A stretch of 64,000 nt of DNA from Vibrio algarum (lineage in GTDB: Bacteria > Pseudomonadota > Gammaproteobacteria > Enterobacterales > Vibrionaceae): positions 744,001 to 808,000 of the forward strand of contig NZ_JAQLOI010000001.1 of the NCBI RefSeq assembly GCF_028204155.1. Reading direction: 5' to 3'. The stretch's first letter is position 1, and every line of letters starts with the position of its first letter. The notes under the pieces are model-generated. The model searched no databases. It saw only the letters and a list, made by a program, of their open reading frames with translations, and was not told where the DNA came from. This document shows positions 1-9,132 of this stretch, in pieces. Both the position numbers and the translations under genes were made by a program.

Positions 1-740
1 AGCTGCTCCGTATAGATGACAGACCTAGTAAGAATACACCTACCGAGCACCTAGATAATTTTTACCGTCAATTTAATACGGTAAAAGAAAAAAACTATGA
101 TGGATTAATCATAACAGGTGCGCCATTAGGCTTAGTTCAGTTCGAAGATGTTATTTATTGGGATCATTTAGAAACCATCATGACGTGGGCTCGTAAGCAT
201 GTGACTTCGACTCTATTTGTCTGTTGGGCTGCACAAGCGGGTTTGAAACTACTTTACGACTTACCTAAGAAAACGCGTAAGGAAAAGCTTTCAGGTGTCT
301 ACTTTCATAAGATACAGCAAAAGTTTCATCCTCTCTTGAGAGGGTTCGACGATAGCTTTTTAGCACCTCATTCCAGATACGCAGATTTTTCTTCGGAGTA
401 TTTAGAAGAGCATACGGATTTAGACATACTCGCGGTTTCAGATGTAGCAGGGGTTTATTTAGCAGCGACTAAAGATAAGCGAAATGTGTTTGTAACGGGT
501 CATCCAGAATATGAGTCCCATACACTGCACAATGAGTATGCGCGTGACTTAGGAGAGGGAATGGATCCTGCTGTCCCAGTCAACTACTATCCGAATGATA
601 ATTCTGACAATGAACCAATAGCGAGTTGGCGTAGCCACGGTCACTTACTATTTTCAAATTGGCTTAATTATTGTGTTTACCAACAAACACCTTATGATTT
701 GGAACATTTTTCTGAAGATAACTTCACCAAAGATGACTAA
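1..740 (+). CDS. metA: Homoserine O-succinyltransferase MetA (5' end outside window)
   Basis: The gene is open in frame from base 3, giving 245 residues of a family of about 310; the N-terminus lies before the window. MetA transfers a succinyl group from succinyl-CoA to homoserine, the first committed step of methionine synthesis, in the cytoplasm. The acyl-accepting cysteine lies in FVCWAAQAG (Cys codon near base 222), and the catalytic His and Glu are in GHPEYE (about bases 505-520). The GAPLGLVQF stretch has Gly where acetyl-transferring relatives are reported to carry Glu, which fits succinyl-CoA use (family knowledge). metH lies about 1.6 kb downstream but is separated by a minus-strand gene, so the two are not one operon. 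Confidence 0.95.
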   Translation, partial: LLRIDDRPSKNTPTEHLDNFYRQFNTVKEKNYDGLIITGAPLGLVQFEDVIYWDHLETIMTWARKHVTSTLFVCWAAQAGLKLLYDLPKKTRKEKLSGVYFHKIQQKFHPLLRGFDDSFLAPHSRYADFSSEYLEEHTDLDILAVSDVAGVYLAATKDKRNVFVTGHPEYESHTLHNEYARDLGEGMDPAVPVNYYPNDNSDNEPIASWRSHGHLLFSNWLNYCVYQQTPYDLEHFSEDNFTKDD

Positions 741-746
741 GAAACA

Positions 747-785
747 GGTAGCGCTAACAATTACTAATTTGTGTTAGACGCTACC
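747..785. terminator. Hairpin between metA and the antiporter gene
   Basis: GGTAGCGCTAAC pairs with GTTAGACGCTACC around a 14-base loop, with one bulged A. It sits just after the metA stop, between two convergent genes. No clear T-run follows on either strand, so termination is inferred from position only. Confidence 0.45.
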
Positions 786-850
786 ATCGCTATTGACTCT
801 CTGACTTCGATTATTTGATATCCAATATTTAACATCCACCCTAACGATGG

Positions 851-2164
851 TTACCTTCTCTGGTTTACGTCATGAGCTTGAGCTGGCGGTTCAGATTCAC
901 AAGCTTTAGCTCGATTGATCATCGGGGTTATAGTTGAACCTTGTATTAGAATTGAAAATACAACCACCGAGTAAGTCATAACAAGTATCACTTCTCGCAC
1001 ATCAATACTTTTTTCAGGCACAACCATGATACCGGCTGGAATAGACATCGCCATAGCGAGAGCGAGCCCGCCTCGTAACCCACCCCAAGTAAGTATTCTT
1101 ATGGACCAAGGATTATAGGTTCTAAATCGATTGAACACTTTATAGGAGAGGAATACGCTTATATAGCGAGCAGCTAATACTAATGGGACCGAAATAACCA
1201 TCACTATCCAATCTTCAGAATGAAAATTGAAAGTAAGCATAGATAAGCCAATTAGAAGAAACAGTAATCCATTGAGGAATTCGTCTATCAATTCCCAGAA
1301 GTGATCCAGGTGATCCTGGCTCTCTTTAGAGAACCCAGTATAACGAGTCCAGTTTCCAATCATGATGCCAGAAACAACCATGGCTAAAGGACCTGAAACT
1401 TCAATGATTTCGGAGAAAACATACCCTGCAGTTGGTATGCCTAATGTCAAAAGAAGCTCCATTGAGTGATCATCTGTTGCGCTAATTAAATAGTGGAATA
1501 GCAAACCTAGAGCCGCACCGTAAATAATGCCACCAATAGCTTCATGTAAAAATAACAGAGAAACAGATCCAATTGTTGGCGTTTCGTTGCCGAAAGCTAT
1601 GGTAAAAAGCGTGACAAAAATGACGAGTCCAAATCCATCATTGAAAAGTGACTCACCTTCTATCTGTGTAGATATCCGTTTAGGTGCATCAAGTTTCTTT
1701 ACGATAGCCAATACAGCAATCGGGTCAGTTGGTGAAATTAATGCGCCAAATAATAGGCAATAAACAAGGGCAAATTGCACACCTATAAGCCAGTTAATTA
1801 ATGCATAAAGCACTAGGCCGATAAAAAATGTCGAAACAAGTGTCGCTCCCAAGGCTAGTAATGTGATTTCCCATTTTTGGTCTTTTAAGTTGGTTAGATT
1901 GATACCTAGCCCACCTGCAAAAAGCAGAAACCCTAAAACACCTTTCAGAAGAAAATCTTCGAAATTTATAGAGCTAATCGTATTTGCGGCTAATTCATTG
2001 AGCTGAAACCAGCCATTTTGACCTGCGACAATCATCATTAAGGAGAGTATGAGTGCACCAGCAGTAATAGCGATAGTAGTTTGAAATTTACCTACTTTAG
2101 AATTTATAAAAGCGATTATCATTGCGGCTGCTGCCAGAAAACATAAAGTGTCATATACGCTCAT
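851..2164 (-). CDS. CPA1-type cation (Na+/H+) antiporter, NhaP-like
   Basis: A 437-residue polytopic inner-membrane protein with about a dozen hydrophobic segments. It carries the CPA1 exchanger signatures SPTDPIAVLAI and GESLFNDGFG; the ND pair is the usual cation-binding region. The family swaps cytoplasmic Na+ (or K+) for protons in pH and salt homeostasis; the ion specificity cannot be read from sequence. I chose the ATG at 2164, which has GGAG seven bases upstream, over an in-frame TTG 21 codons earlier with no ribosome site. A short charged tail ends the protein, so there is no TrkA-C/RCK domain. It is convergent with metA and divergent from metH. Confidence 0.85.
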   Translation of the reverse strand: MSVYDTLCFLAAAAMIIAFINSKVGKFQTTIAITAGALILSLMMIVAGQNGWFQLNELAANTISSINFEDFLLKGVLGFLLFAGGLGINLTNLKDQKWEITLLALGATLVSTFFIGLVLYALINWLIGVQFALVYCLLFGALISPTDPIAVLAIVKKLDAPKRISTQIEGESLFNDGFGLVIFVTLFTIAFGNETPTIGSVSLLFLHEAIGGIIYGAALGLLFHYLISATDDHSMELLLTLGIPTAGYVFSEIIEVSGPLAMVVSGIMIGNWTRYTGFSKESQDHLDHFWELIDEFLNGLLFLLIGLSMLTFNFHSEDWIVMVISVPLVLAARYISVFLSYKVFNRFRTYNPWSIRILTWGGLRGGLALAMAMSIPAGIMVVPEKSIDVREVILVMTYSVVVFSILIQGSTITPMINRAKACESEPPAQAHDVNQRR

Positions 2165-2358
2165 TAGAACGCTCCAATAATGGTGTGTTATTTGTTCTAT
2201 TCTCGGTTGAAAAATGAACTTTATCAACGTGAATAATTAAAAAACCGTTCAAAGACTTAGGGTTGTGAATATTCCTATTATCAAACTGTTTAGACGTCTA
2301 GATTTCTACTCGTTGTGTGATAGGATAGTTCTAAAGTTAAAAGGATTGAGGCTTAAAC

Positions 2359-5300
2359 GTGGCTGGAAGTATAGTGAAAGAAAAAATAGAGAAGCAGCTA
2401 AAAACGCGAATTATGTTAATCGATGGTGGTATGGGCACCATGATTCAAGATTACAAACTTGAAGAAAAAGATTATCGTGGTGAGCGATTCGCTAACTGGC
2501 ATTCCGATCTCAAAGGAAATAATGATCTGCTAGTTTTAAGTCAACCTGAATTGATTAAAGAGATCCACTCAGCTTATTTGGAAGCGGGTGCAGATATTCT
2601 AGAAACGAATACGTTTAACGCTACTACAATCGCAATGGCTGACTATGACATGGAAAGCCTGAGCGCAGAGATCAATTACGAAGCTGCAAAGTTGGCTAAG
2701 GCTGTAGCTGATGAATGGACCGAAAAAACACCGAATAAGCCTCGATTTGTAGCGGGTGTATTAGGCCCTACAAACCGGACTTGCTCCATCTCGCCTGACG
2801 TAAATGATCCAGGTTTCCGTAATGTGAATTTTGATGAGTTAGTAGAAGCTTATTCTGAATCTACTAAAGCTCTAATCCGCGGTGGTGTCGATTTAATATT
2901 AATAGAAACTATCTTTGATACGTTAAATGCGAAAGCCTGTGCGTTTGCGGTTGATACTGTATTTGAAGAGCTTAATATTGCGTTGCCAGTAATGATTTCA
3001 GGCACGATTACTGATGCATCAGGCCGCACACTTTCAGGTCAAACTACAGAAGCATTTTACAATGCACTTCGTCATGTCAATCCAATTTCGTTTGGCCTTA
3101 ACTGTGCACTAGGACCTGATGAACTTAGGCAGTATGTTGTTGAGATGTCTCGAATCTCAGAAACATATGTGTCAGTTCACCCAAATGCAGGCTTACCTAA
3201 TGCGTTTGGTGAGTATGACCTTTCTCCTGAAGATATGGCAGAGCATGTTTCAGAATGGGCACAAAGTGGCTACGTAAACTTGGTCGGTGGTTGTTGTGGT
3301 ACGACTCCTGAACATATTCGCCAAATGGCATTAGCAGTTGAAAACGTAAAACCACGCGCATTGCCTGATATATCGAAAGCATGTCGTCTATCGGGTTTAG
3401 AGCCGGTGACTATTGATAAAGCAACTCTATTCGTCAATGTTGGGGAACGAACCAATGTAACTGGGTCAGCTCGTTTCAAGCGTCTTATCAAAGAAGAGCT
3501 TTATGATGAGGCATTAGACGTAGCTCGCCAACAAGTCGAAAATGGTGCGCAGATCATCGATATAAATATGGATGAAGGAATGCTTGATTCGGAAGCGTGT
3601 ATGGTTCGCTTCCTTAACCTTTGCGCGACAGAGCCCGAGATTGCTAAAGTGCCAATCATGGTCGATTCCTCAAAGTGGGAAGTCATTGAAGCGGGCCTAA
3701 AGTGTATTCAGGGTAAAGGTATTGTTAACTCGATATCTCTGAAAGAAGGGAAAGATAAATTTATTCATCAAGCTAAGCTTATTCGTCGTTATGGGGCTGC
3801 CGTAATCGTCATGGCCTTTGATGAAATTGGGCAAGCAGATACGCGTGAACGTAAATTACAAATTTGTACAGAAGCTTATCGTGTTCTTGTCGATGAAGTA
3901 GGTTTCCCGCCAGAAGACATTATTTTTGACCCGAATATATTTGCTGTTGCAACGGGTATAGATGAACACAATAATTACGCGTTAGACTTTATTAATGCGG
4001 TTGCTGATATTAAGCGAAACCTTCCGCACGCCATGATTTCTGGCGGTGTATCTAACGTTTCATTCTCCTTTAGAGGTAACAACTACGTACGTGAAGCTAT
4101 ACACGCTGTATTCCTATACCACTGTTTTAAAAATGGTATGGATATGGGTATCGTAAATGCAGGGCAATTGGAAATTTACGATAACGTTCCTGAAAAACTA
4201 CGTAATGCCGTCGAAGATGTGGTTCTAAACCGAACAGATAAAGGAACTGAAAATCTTCTGGAAATTGCTGATGAGTACCGAGAAAATGCCGTAGGCAAAG
4301 AGGATGATTCATCGGCTCAAGAATGGCGTACTTGGCCTGTAGAAAAAAGGTTGGAACACGCTTTAGTTAAGGGCATTACCGAATTTATCGTTGAAGATAC
4401 AGAAGAAGCAAGAGCAAGCGCTTCTAAACCCTTACACGTCATCGAAGGTCCCTTAATGGATGGCATGAATGTTGTTGGTGACTTATTTGGTGAAGGGAAG
4501 ATGTTTTTACCTCAGGTCGTCAAATCCGCTCGTGTAATGAAGCAGGCAGTTGCCTATCTTGAGCCGTACATTGATGCGTCAAAGCAAGAGGGCAGCACAA
4601 ATGGAAAGATACTTCTCGCAACGGTTAAAGGTGACGTACACGATATTGGCAAAAATATCGTTGGCGTCGTTTTGCAGTGTAATAACTACGAGATAATCGA
4701 TCTTGGCGTTATGGTCTCATGTGAAAATATTCTAAAAGTGGCTAAGGAAGAAAATGTCGACATCATTGGCCTGTCTGGTTTGATAACGCCTTCACTAGAT
4801 GAAATGGTTCATGTTGCTAAAGAGATGGAGAGGCAAGGGTTCAATCTTCCTTTACTCATCGGTGGAGCAACAACATCTAAGGCTCATACCGCCGTTAAAA
4901 TAGAGCAGAATTACAGCCATCCGGTAGTCTATGTTAACAATGCTTCTCGTGCTGTAGGGGTTTGTAGTTCACTATTATCTGATGAACTCCGACCTGCATT
5001 TGTTGAAAAGCTTGAGCAAGATTATATCAAAGTACGTGAACAACATAATCGTAAGAAACCCCGAACAAAACCAGTGTCATTGCAAAGAGCGAGAGACAAC
5101 AAAGTCGCGATTGACTGGCAAAGCTATACTCCACCAATACCAGAACAGTTGGGTATTCAGGTATTTAAAGATTTTGATGTTTCTATATTACGAGGCTACA
5201 TAGATTGGACCCCTTTCTTTATGACGTGGACGCTCATGGGGAAATACCCAAAAATATTTGAACACGAAGAAGTGGGTGAAGAAGCGAAGAGATTATTTGA

Positions 5301-6039
5301 CGATGCTAATGTTTGGTTGGATAAGATTGAACGTGAAGGGTTAATGAAAGCAAACGGTATATGTGCATTATTACCAGCGGCAAGTGTCAGTGATGACATA
5401 GAAGTATATACAGATGAATCACGCACAACGGTTGCAAAGGTTCTTTGTAACCTTCGCCAGCAAACGGAGAAACCGAAAGGTTTTAACTATTGTTTAAGCG
5501 ATTATATTGCCCCTAAATCTAGTGGTAAAAAAGACTGGATAGGTGCTTTTGCTGTAACAGGTGGTATTGGTGAACGAGAGTTAGCAGATAAATTCAAAGC
5601 CGAAGGTGATGATTATAATGCAATTATGATTCAAGCTGTTGCGGATAGACTAGCGGAAGCTTTTGCTGAATACTTGCATCAAAAAGTACGTAAGGAAATT
5701 TGGGGGTATTCCGCAGATGAAAATCTTTCTAGTGATGACCTTATTCGTGAAAAATACCAAGGTATACGACCAGCACCTGGTTATCCTGCATGCCCTGAAC
5801 ATACAGAAAAGGGGCCTATATGGGAGCTTCTAAATGTAGAAGAATCGATTGGTATGTCTTTGACATCAAGCTATGCTATGTGGCCTGGAGCATCGGTTTC
5901 TGGTTGGTATTTTTCGCATCCTGATTCTCGTTATTTTGCTATTGCACAGATACAGCAAGATCAGGTTAAGGATTACGCAGAACGGAAAGGCTGGGATATT
6001 CTTGAGGCCGAGAAGTGGCTAGGGCCTAACATCAATTAA
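2359..6039 (+). CDS. metH: Cobalamin-dependent methionine synthase MetH
   Basis: A 1226-residue protein, close to the E. coli length (1227) and similar from end to end. It moves the methyl group of 5-methyltetrahydrofolate to homocysteine through B12. Domains in order: homocysteine-binding (zinc ligands in NCALG and GGCCGTT, about residues 245-315), pterin-binding ([11 protein letters not shown] near 358), B12 cap, B12-binding with DVHDIGKN (His about 760) and C-terminal SAM-binding reactivation domain ([12 protein letters not shown] near 1137). The start is GTG, with GAGG eight bases upstream. I saw no cobalamin riboswitch in the 194-base leader region. Confidence 0.97.
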   Translation: MAGSIVKEKIEKQLKTRIMLIDGGMGTMIQDYKLEEKDYRGERFANWHSDLKGNNDLLVLSQPELIKEIHSAYLEAGADILETNTFNATTIAMADYDMESLSAEINYEAAKLAKAVADEWTEKTPNKPRFVAGVLGPTNRTCSISPDVNDPGFRNVNFDELVEAYSESTKALIRGGVDLILIETIFDTLNAKACAFAVDTVFEELNIALPVMISGTITDASGRTLSGQTTEAFYNALRHVNPISFGLNCALGPDELRQYVVEMSRISETYVSVHPNAGLPNAFGEYDLSPEDMAEHVSEWAQSGYVNLVGGCCGTTPEHIRQMALAVENVKPRALPDISKACRLSGLEPVTIDKATLFVNVGERTNVTGSARFKRLIKEELYDEALDVARQQVENGAQIIDINMDEGMLDSEACMVRFLNLCATEPEIAKVPIMVDSSKWEVIEAGLKCIQGKGIVNSISLKEGKDKFIHQAKLIRRYGAAVIVMAFDEIGQADTRERKLQICTEAYRVLVDEVGFPPEDIIFDPNIFAVATGIDEHNNYALDFINAVADIKRNLPHAMISGGVSNVSFSFRGNNYVREAIHAVFLYHCFKNGMDMGIVNAGQLEIYDNVPEKLRNAVEDVVLNRTDKGTENLLEIADEYRENAVGKEDDSSAQEWRTWPVEKRLEHALVKGITEFIVEDTEEARASASKPLHVIEGPLMDGMNVVGDLFGEGKMFLPQVVKSARVMKQAVAYLEPYIDASKQEGSTNGKILLATVKGDVHDIGKNIVGVVLQCNNYEIIDLGVMVSCENILKVAKEENVDIIGLSGLITPSLDEMVHVAKEMERQGFNLPLLIGGATTSKAHTAVKIEQNYSHPVVYVNNASRAVGVCSSLLSDELRPAFVEKLEQDYIKVREQHNRKKPRTKPVSLQRARDNKVAIDWQSYTPPIPEQLGIQVFKDFDVSILRGYIDWTPFFMTWTLMGKYPKIFEHEEVGEEAKRLFDDANVWLDKIEREGLMKANGICALLPAASVSDDIEVYTDESRTTVAKVLCNLRQQTEKPKGFNYCLSDYIAPKSSGKKDWIGAFAVTGGIGERELADKFKAEGDDYNAIMIQAVADRLAEAFAEYLHQKVRKEIWGYSADENLSSDDLIREKYQGIRPAPGYPACPEHTEKGPIWELLNVEESIGMSLTSSYAMWPGASVSGWYFSHPDSRYFAIAQIQQDQVKDYAERKGWDILEAEKWLGPNIN

Positions 6040-6060
6040 CCGCTTTGTTGAAGTATGTGC

Positions 6061-6092
6061 AAAAGGCTTGGTAGAAATACCAAGCCTTTTTT
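6061..6092. terminator. Strong hairpin terminator between metH and lysC
   Basis: A perfect 13-bp stem (AAAAGGCTTGGTA with its complement) with a GAAA loop runs into six Ts on the plus strand. The A-run on the other flank gives Ts on the minus strand too, so it can serve both convergent genes, metH and lysC. Confidence 0.93.
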
Positions 6093-6110
6093 AATTAAGA
6101 TAACTAATTT

Positions 6111-7469
6111 TTATTCGCGTAACTCAAACAGTTCTCTATGCAGATCCTGAACGGCTCTTCGTGAATCATTAGAGCGAACTAAAAAGCATAAATTGTGTGG
6201 GCTTGCGCCGTAACAAATCATACGAAGATTATAGTCTTCTAGTGTACTGAATACTTTCTTTGCGTACCCTTTACATTCGCTCATGTTATTCCCAATAAGG
6301 GCAACTAAGCAGAGGTTTTGTTCTACTTCAACAATACATAGCTCTTCTAGCTCTTTTTGTGCTTCTGCTGGTAGTTCAGGAGCGCCACCTGACGTATTGG
6401 TTTGATCAAGAGTTAGTGAAACACTGACCTCTGAGGTCGTGATTAAGTCGACAGATATCTTATACTTAGCGAGGATCTTAAATACTTCGGCTAAAAAGCC
6501 ATAAGCTTGGAACATATTTGGGCTTCGTAGCGTGATCATTGTTTGGTTGCAGCGCAGTGCTAGTGCTCTAAATAGCGGTGAACTTTCAACTTCTTGTCTA
6601 ATCCATGTTCCACCTTTTTCAGGCTCTTTAGATGAGCCTACAAATACAGGTATGCCATGGCGTAGAGCGGGTACCAGTGTAGATGGGTGGAGTATTTTGG
6701 CACCAAAGTTGGCCATTTCTGACGCTTCGCTGAAACTAATTTCTGGGATAGGGGCCGCTTTCGGTACAATACGAGGATCTGTTGTGTAAATCCCAGGGAC
6801 ATCGGTCCAAATCTCTAAACCTTCAGCTGCAACCGCTTCTGCGATTAAAGCTGCACTGTAGTCACTTCCCCCACGGCCAAATGTTGTTGTATTTCCTTCG
6901 ATATCAGCACCGATAAACCCTTGTGTTACGACAACATGTTTTTGGCAAAGTGGTACGAGCTTTTCTTGTGCTAGTTTTGAAATAGTATCCAACTCTGGCT
7001 CTGCTTTACCGTAAGCGCTATCTGTTCTCATTATCTCACGGATATTAAAGCGTACAGCACTTACCCCTCGTTCTTTTAATATTTGCGTAAGTAGGTGAGT
7101 CGACATGCGTTCACCATAAGCAACCATGTGGTCGGTGAGTTTGTCACTGCTTTGGAATGATGCAGCTTCAGCTGCAGAGGCAACGCTCTTTAATAAAGAG
7201 GCAACAGCCTGCTCTGTTGCTAAAGGATCGGCTAGCTTATCAATGACAGCGTAATGAATATCTTCTAGTTGCTCTATAACAACCTGACGGCGCTTTTCAT
7301 CCTGAACACCATTAGCAAGTTCAACAAGCAAATTTGTTACGCCAGAACAAGCACTGCTTACAATAAGCTTGGTATTTGGATTGTTTTCGATAAGTTCTGC
7401 ACAACGGCTCATGGCTTCGAAGTTGGCAACACTTGTGCCACCAAATTTCGCTACATTGAATGCGCTCAC
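6111..7469 (-). CDS. lysC: Lysine-sensitive aspartate kinase III LysC
   Basis: A 452-residue monofunctional aspartokinase (E. coli LysC 449). It phosphorylates aspartate to aspartyl phosphate, the entry step to lysine, threonine and methionine. The kinase domain starts VAKFGGTSV and has GRGGSDYSA near residue 200; two ACT regulatory domains follow from about residue 300. No homoserine dehydrogenase domain is fused. The start is GTG with GGGAG eight bases upstream. A lysine riboswitch lies 105-272 bases upstream on the same strand, so end-product control is probably both allosteric (ACT) and by RNA. Confidence 0.95.
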   Translation of the reverse strand: MSAFNVAKFGGTSVANFEAMSRCAELIENNPNTKLIVSSACSGVTNLLVELANGVQDEKRRQVVIEQLEDIHYAVIDKLADPLATEQAVASLLKSVASAAEAASFQSSDKLTDHMVAYGERMSTHLLTQILKERGVSAVRFNIREIMRTDSAYGKAEPELDTISKLAQEKLVPLCQKHVVVTQGFIGADIEGNTTTFGRGGSDYSAALIAEAVAAEGLEIWTDVPGIYTTDPRIVPKAAPIPEISFSEASEMANFGAKILHPSTLVPALRHGIPVFVGSSKEPEKGGTWIRQEVESSPLFRALALRCNQTMITLRSPNMFQAYGFLAEVFKILAKYKISVDLITTSEVSVSLTLDQTNTSGGAPELPAEAQKELEELCIVEVEQNLCLVALIGNNMSECKGYAKKVFSTLEDYNLRMICYGASPHNLCFLVRSNDSRRAVQDLHRELFELRE

Positions 7470-7573
7470 GTCATTTCTCCCAGTATATTTTCAAATTAAC
7501 AGTCTTTCTATTTTGTTATATTGAAGAGAGTTTACTAGAGCAGAGGAAAAGCATTAAATATGGATGCGGACCT

Positions 7574-7741
7574 CAGAAGCTCTTCACCAAACTTGGTTGG
7601 TGACAGTCGATAGGATTCAACCTATTCAACCGACGAATATTCACACTCAATGAATTATCATCTCGGCACTGCTCCCCCTGAATGTAATGTCTAGGAGTTG
7701 AGGCTCCACAAAACATCTGCCTGGGCAATGCTCCTCTTCTG
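7574..7741 (-). promoter_or_regulatory. Lysine riboswitch (L box) in the lysC leader
   Basis: Read on the minus strand this matches the E. coli lysC leader aptamer piece by piece: AGAGGAGCATTGCCCA near the 5' end, GTGGAGCC, GGGGGAGCAGTGCCGAGATG, then GGTTGAATCC...TGTCACCA and AGCTTCTGAGGT at the 3' end. CAGAAG (7736-7741) pairs with CTTCTG (7574-7579) as helix P1. The element ends about 100 bases before the lysC GTG, leaving room for an expression platform. I see no intrinsic terminator with a T-run there, so control at translation is more likely; that part is inference. Known L boxes bind lysine and turn lysC off. Confidence 0.9.
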
Positions 7742-7766
7742 TTATAAAGCGTAATGTCTAAATTTA

Positions 7767-7796
7767 GTTCAATAAATGAAGACTCATTCATTGAAC
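7767..7796. repeat. 30-bp imperfect palindrome upstream of the lysine riboswitch
   Basis: Two 13-base arms (GTTCAATAAATGA and the complement of GTTCAATGAATGA, 12 of 13 matching) flank a 4-base centre. It lies 26 bases outside the P1 helix, in the divergent lysC/aminotransferase region. It could be an operator or a leader hairpin; I do not recognise the protein that would bind it. Confidence 0.6.
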
Positions 7797-7968
7797 GATG
7801 TTGGCGTTTAAAAGTCAATTGTTAATATGAATAATTACCCATAACTTTGCTACATCGCAATGAACTTTTTAAATTACTGGTTAGACCTCTATACTAGAGT
7901 CGAATTGTTGGATGATGATTTTTGAGTTAGTCTTTAACCCCCTACGCGTCTTATAAAAAGGAATAATT

Positions 7969-9090
7969 ATGACGATACAGAGCTTTATCCCACCCCACAG
8001 AACATTAATGGGACCTGGACCTTCGGATATCTCCCCTCAAGTTTTACAAGCGTTAAGTCGCCCAACAGTAGGACATTTAGACCCTCTATTTATCAATATG
8101 ATGGACGAACTAAAACAACTGCTTAAGTATGCATTTCAAACTGAAAATGAGTTTACTATTGCAGTGTCGGCCCCAGGCAGTGCTGGAATGGAAGCATGCT
8201 TTGTTAACTTAGTGGAAGCGGGAGATAAAGTGGTTGTATGCCGAAACGGAGTATTCGGTGAAAGAATGCGTGAAAATGTCGTTCGATGTGGTGGAAAGGC
8301 TGTTGTTGTAGACAATGAATGGGGGGAGCCCGTAGACATTAAGAAAGTGAAGGATACACTTGATGCAAACCCTGACACAAAGCTTCTCGCTTTTGTACAT
8401 GCAGAAACGTCTACCGGTGCAGTCAGTGACGCACAAGCATTAGCCGCTTTAGCTCAAGAGCGTGGAGTATTGACCATTGTAGATGCTGTGACTTCGCTTG
8501 GTGGTGTGCCATTAAAAGTGGATGAGTGGGGTTTAGACGCGGTTTATTCAGGTAGTCAAAAATGTTTATCCTGTGTACCTGGCTTATCTCCTCTTACTTT
8601 TTCTGCGGCAGCTATTCAACGTATTCAAAACCGACAGTCACCAGTACAAAGCTGGTTTTTAGATCAGAGTTTAGTGCTTGGATATTGGAGTGGAGAGGGG
8701 AAGCGAAGTTATCATCATACTGCGCCTGTAAATAGCCTTTATGCATTACATGAAGCTTTATTAGTCTTGAAAAATGAAGGATTAGAAAATGCATGGCAGA
8801 GGCACCAAGCTATGCATGAAAAGCTAAAGAAAGGCCTTGAAGCAATGGGGATTCAATTTGTAGTAGATGAGGCTTACCGGTTACCTCAACTCAATGCTGT
8901 ATACATACCCGATGGTGTTGATGATGCGGCCGTTAGATCTGTCTTGCTAAATGACTATAATCTTGAAATAGGTTCAGGATTAGGGGCATTGGCGGGTAAA
9001 ACTTGGCGTATAGGTTTAATGGGTTACGCAGCACGAAACGAGAATGTCGCTTTGTGTCTAAAAGCGTTGGATGAGACGCTAAATAAATAA
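7969..9090 (+). CDS. Class V aminotransferase (alanine-glyoxylate/serine-pyruvate type)
   Basis: A 373-residue cytoplasmic PLP enzyme. The N-terminal LMGPGPSDISP, the SAPGSAGMEA phosphate-binding turn, the DAVTSLGG aspartate motif and the PLP lysine in SGSQKCLS (near residue 193) place it with alanine-glyoxylate and serine-pyruvate aminotransferases. These move an amino group from alanine or serine to glyoxylate or pyruvate. The true substrate is not decided by sequence. AAGGAA precedes the ATG. It is transcribed away from lysC and shares that gene's control region; the same pairing is known in V. cholerae. Phosphonate aminotransferase (PhnW) is a related alternative, but no phosphonate genes are near. 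Confidence 0.85.
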   Translation: MTIQSFIPPHRTLMGPGPSDISPQVLQALSRPTVGHLDPLFINMMDELKQLLKYAFQTENEFTIAVSAPGSAGMEACFVNLVEAGDKVVVCRNGVFGERMRENVVRCGGKAVVVDNEWGEPVDIKKVKDTLDANPDTKLLAFVHAETSTGAVSDAQALAALAQERGVLTIVDAVTSLGGVPLKVDEWGLDAVYSGSQKCLSCVPGLSPLTFSAAAIQRIQNRQSPVQSWFLDQSLVLGYWSGEGKRSYHHTAPVNSLYALHEALLVLKNEGLENAWQRHQAMHEKLKKGLEAMGIQFVVDEAYRLPQLNAVYIPDGVDDAAVRSVLLNDYNLEIGSGLGALAGKTWRIGLMGYAARNENVALCLKALDETLNK

Positions 9091-9098
9091 AAACCTTA

Positions 9099-9130
9099 AG
9101 TAGAGTGGTTTATCGTCACTCTACTTTCTT
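9099..9130. terminator. Terminator hairpin between aminotransferase and pglL genes
   Basis: AGTAGAGTG (9099-9107) pairs with CACTCTACT (9117-9125) around a 9-base loop, followed by TTCTT. On the other strand the stem is followed by TTAAGGTTTTT. It sits between convergent stops. Confidence 0.7.
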
Positions 9131-9132
9131 GT

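Noticed and set aside
2207..2236. MetR-like TGAA...TCA site before metH
   Set aside because: TGAACTTTATCAA (2216-2228) mismatches the TGAA-N5-TTCA consensus at two positions; by eye this is not better than chance in AT-rich DNA.
3197..5426. Several 60-76 codon frames inside metH on both strands
   Set aside because: They are shadows of the conserved metH reading frame with no ribosome sites.
7467..7474. ATGACGTGA mini-frame overlapping the lysC start
   Set aside because: Two codons only; probably a chance overlap with the GTG start.
7573..7818. 81-codon minus-strand open frame upstream of lysC
   Set aside because: It coincides with the lysine riboswitch; the protein has no family-like features and the conserved parts are RNA motifs.
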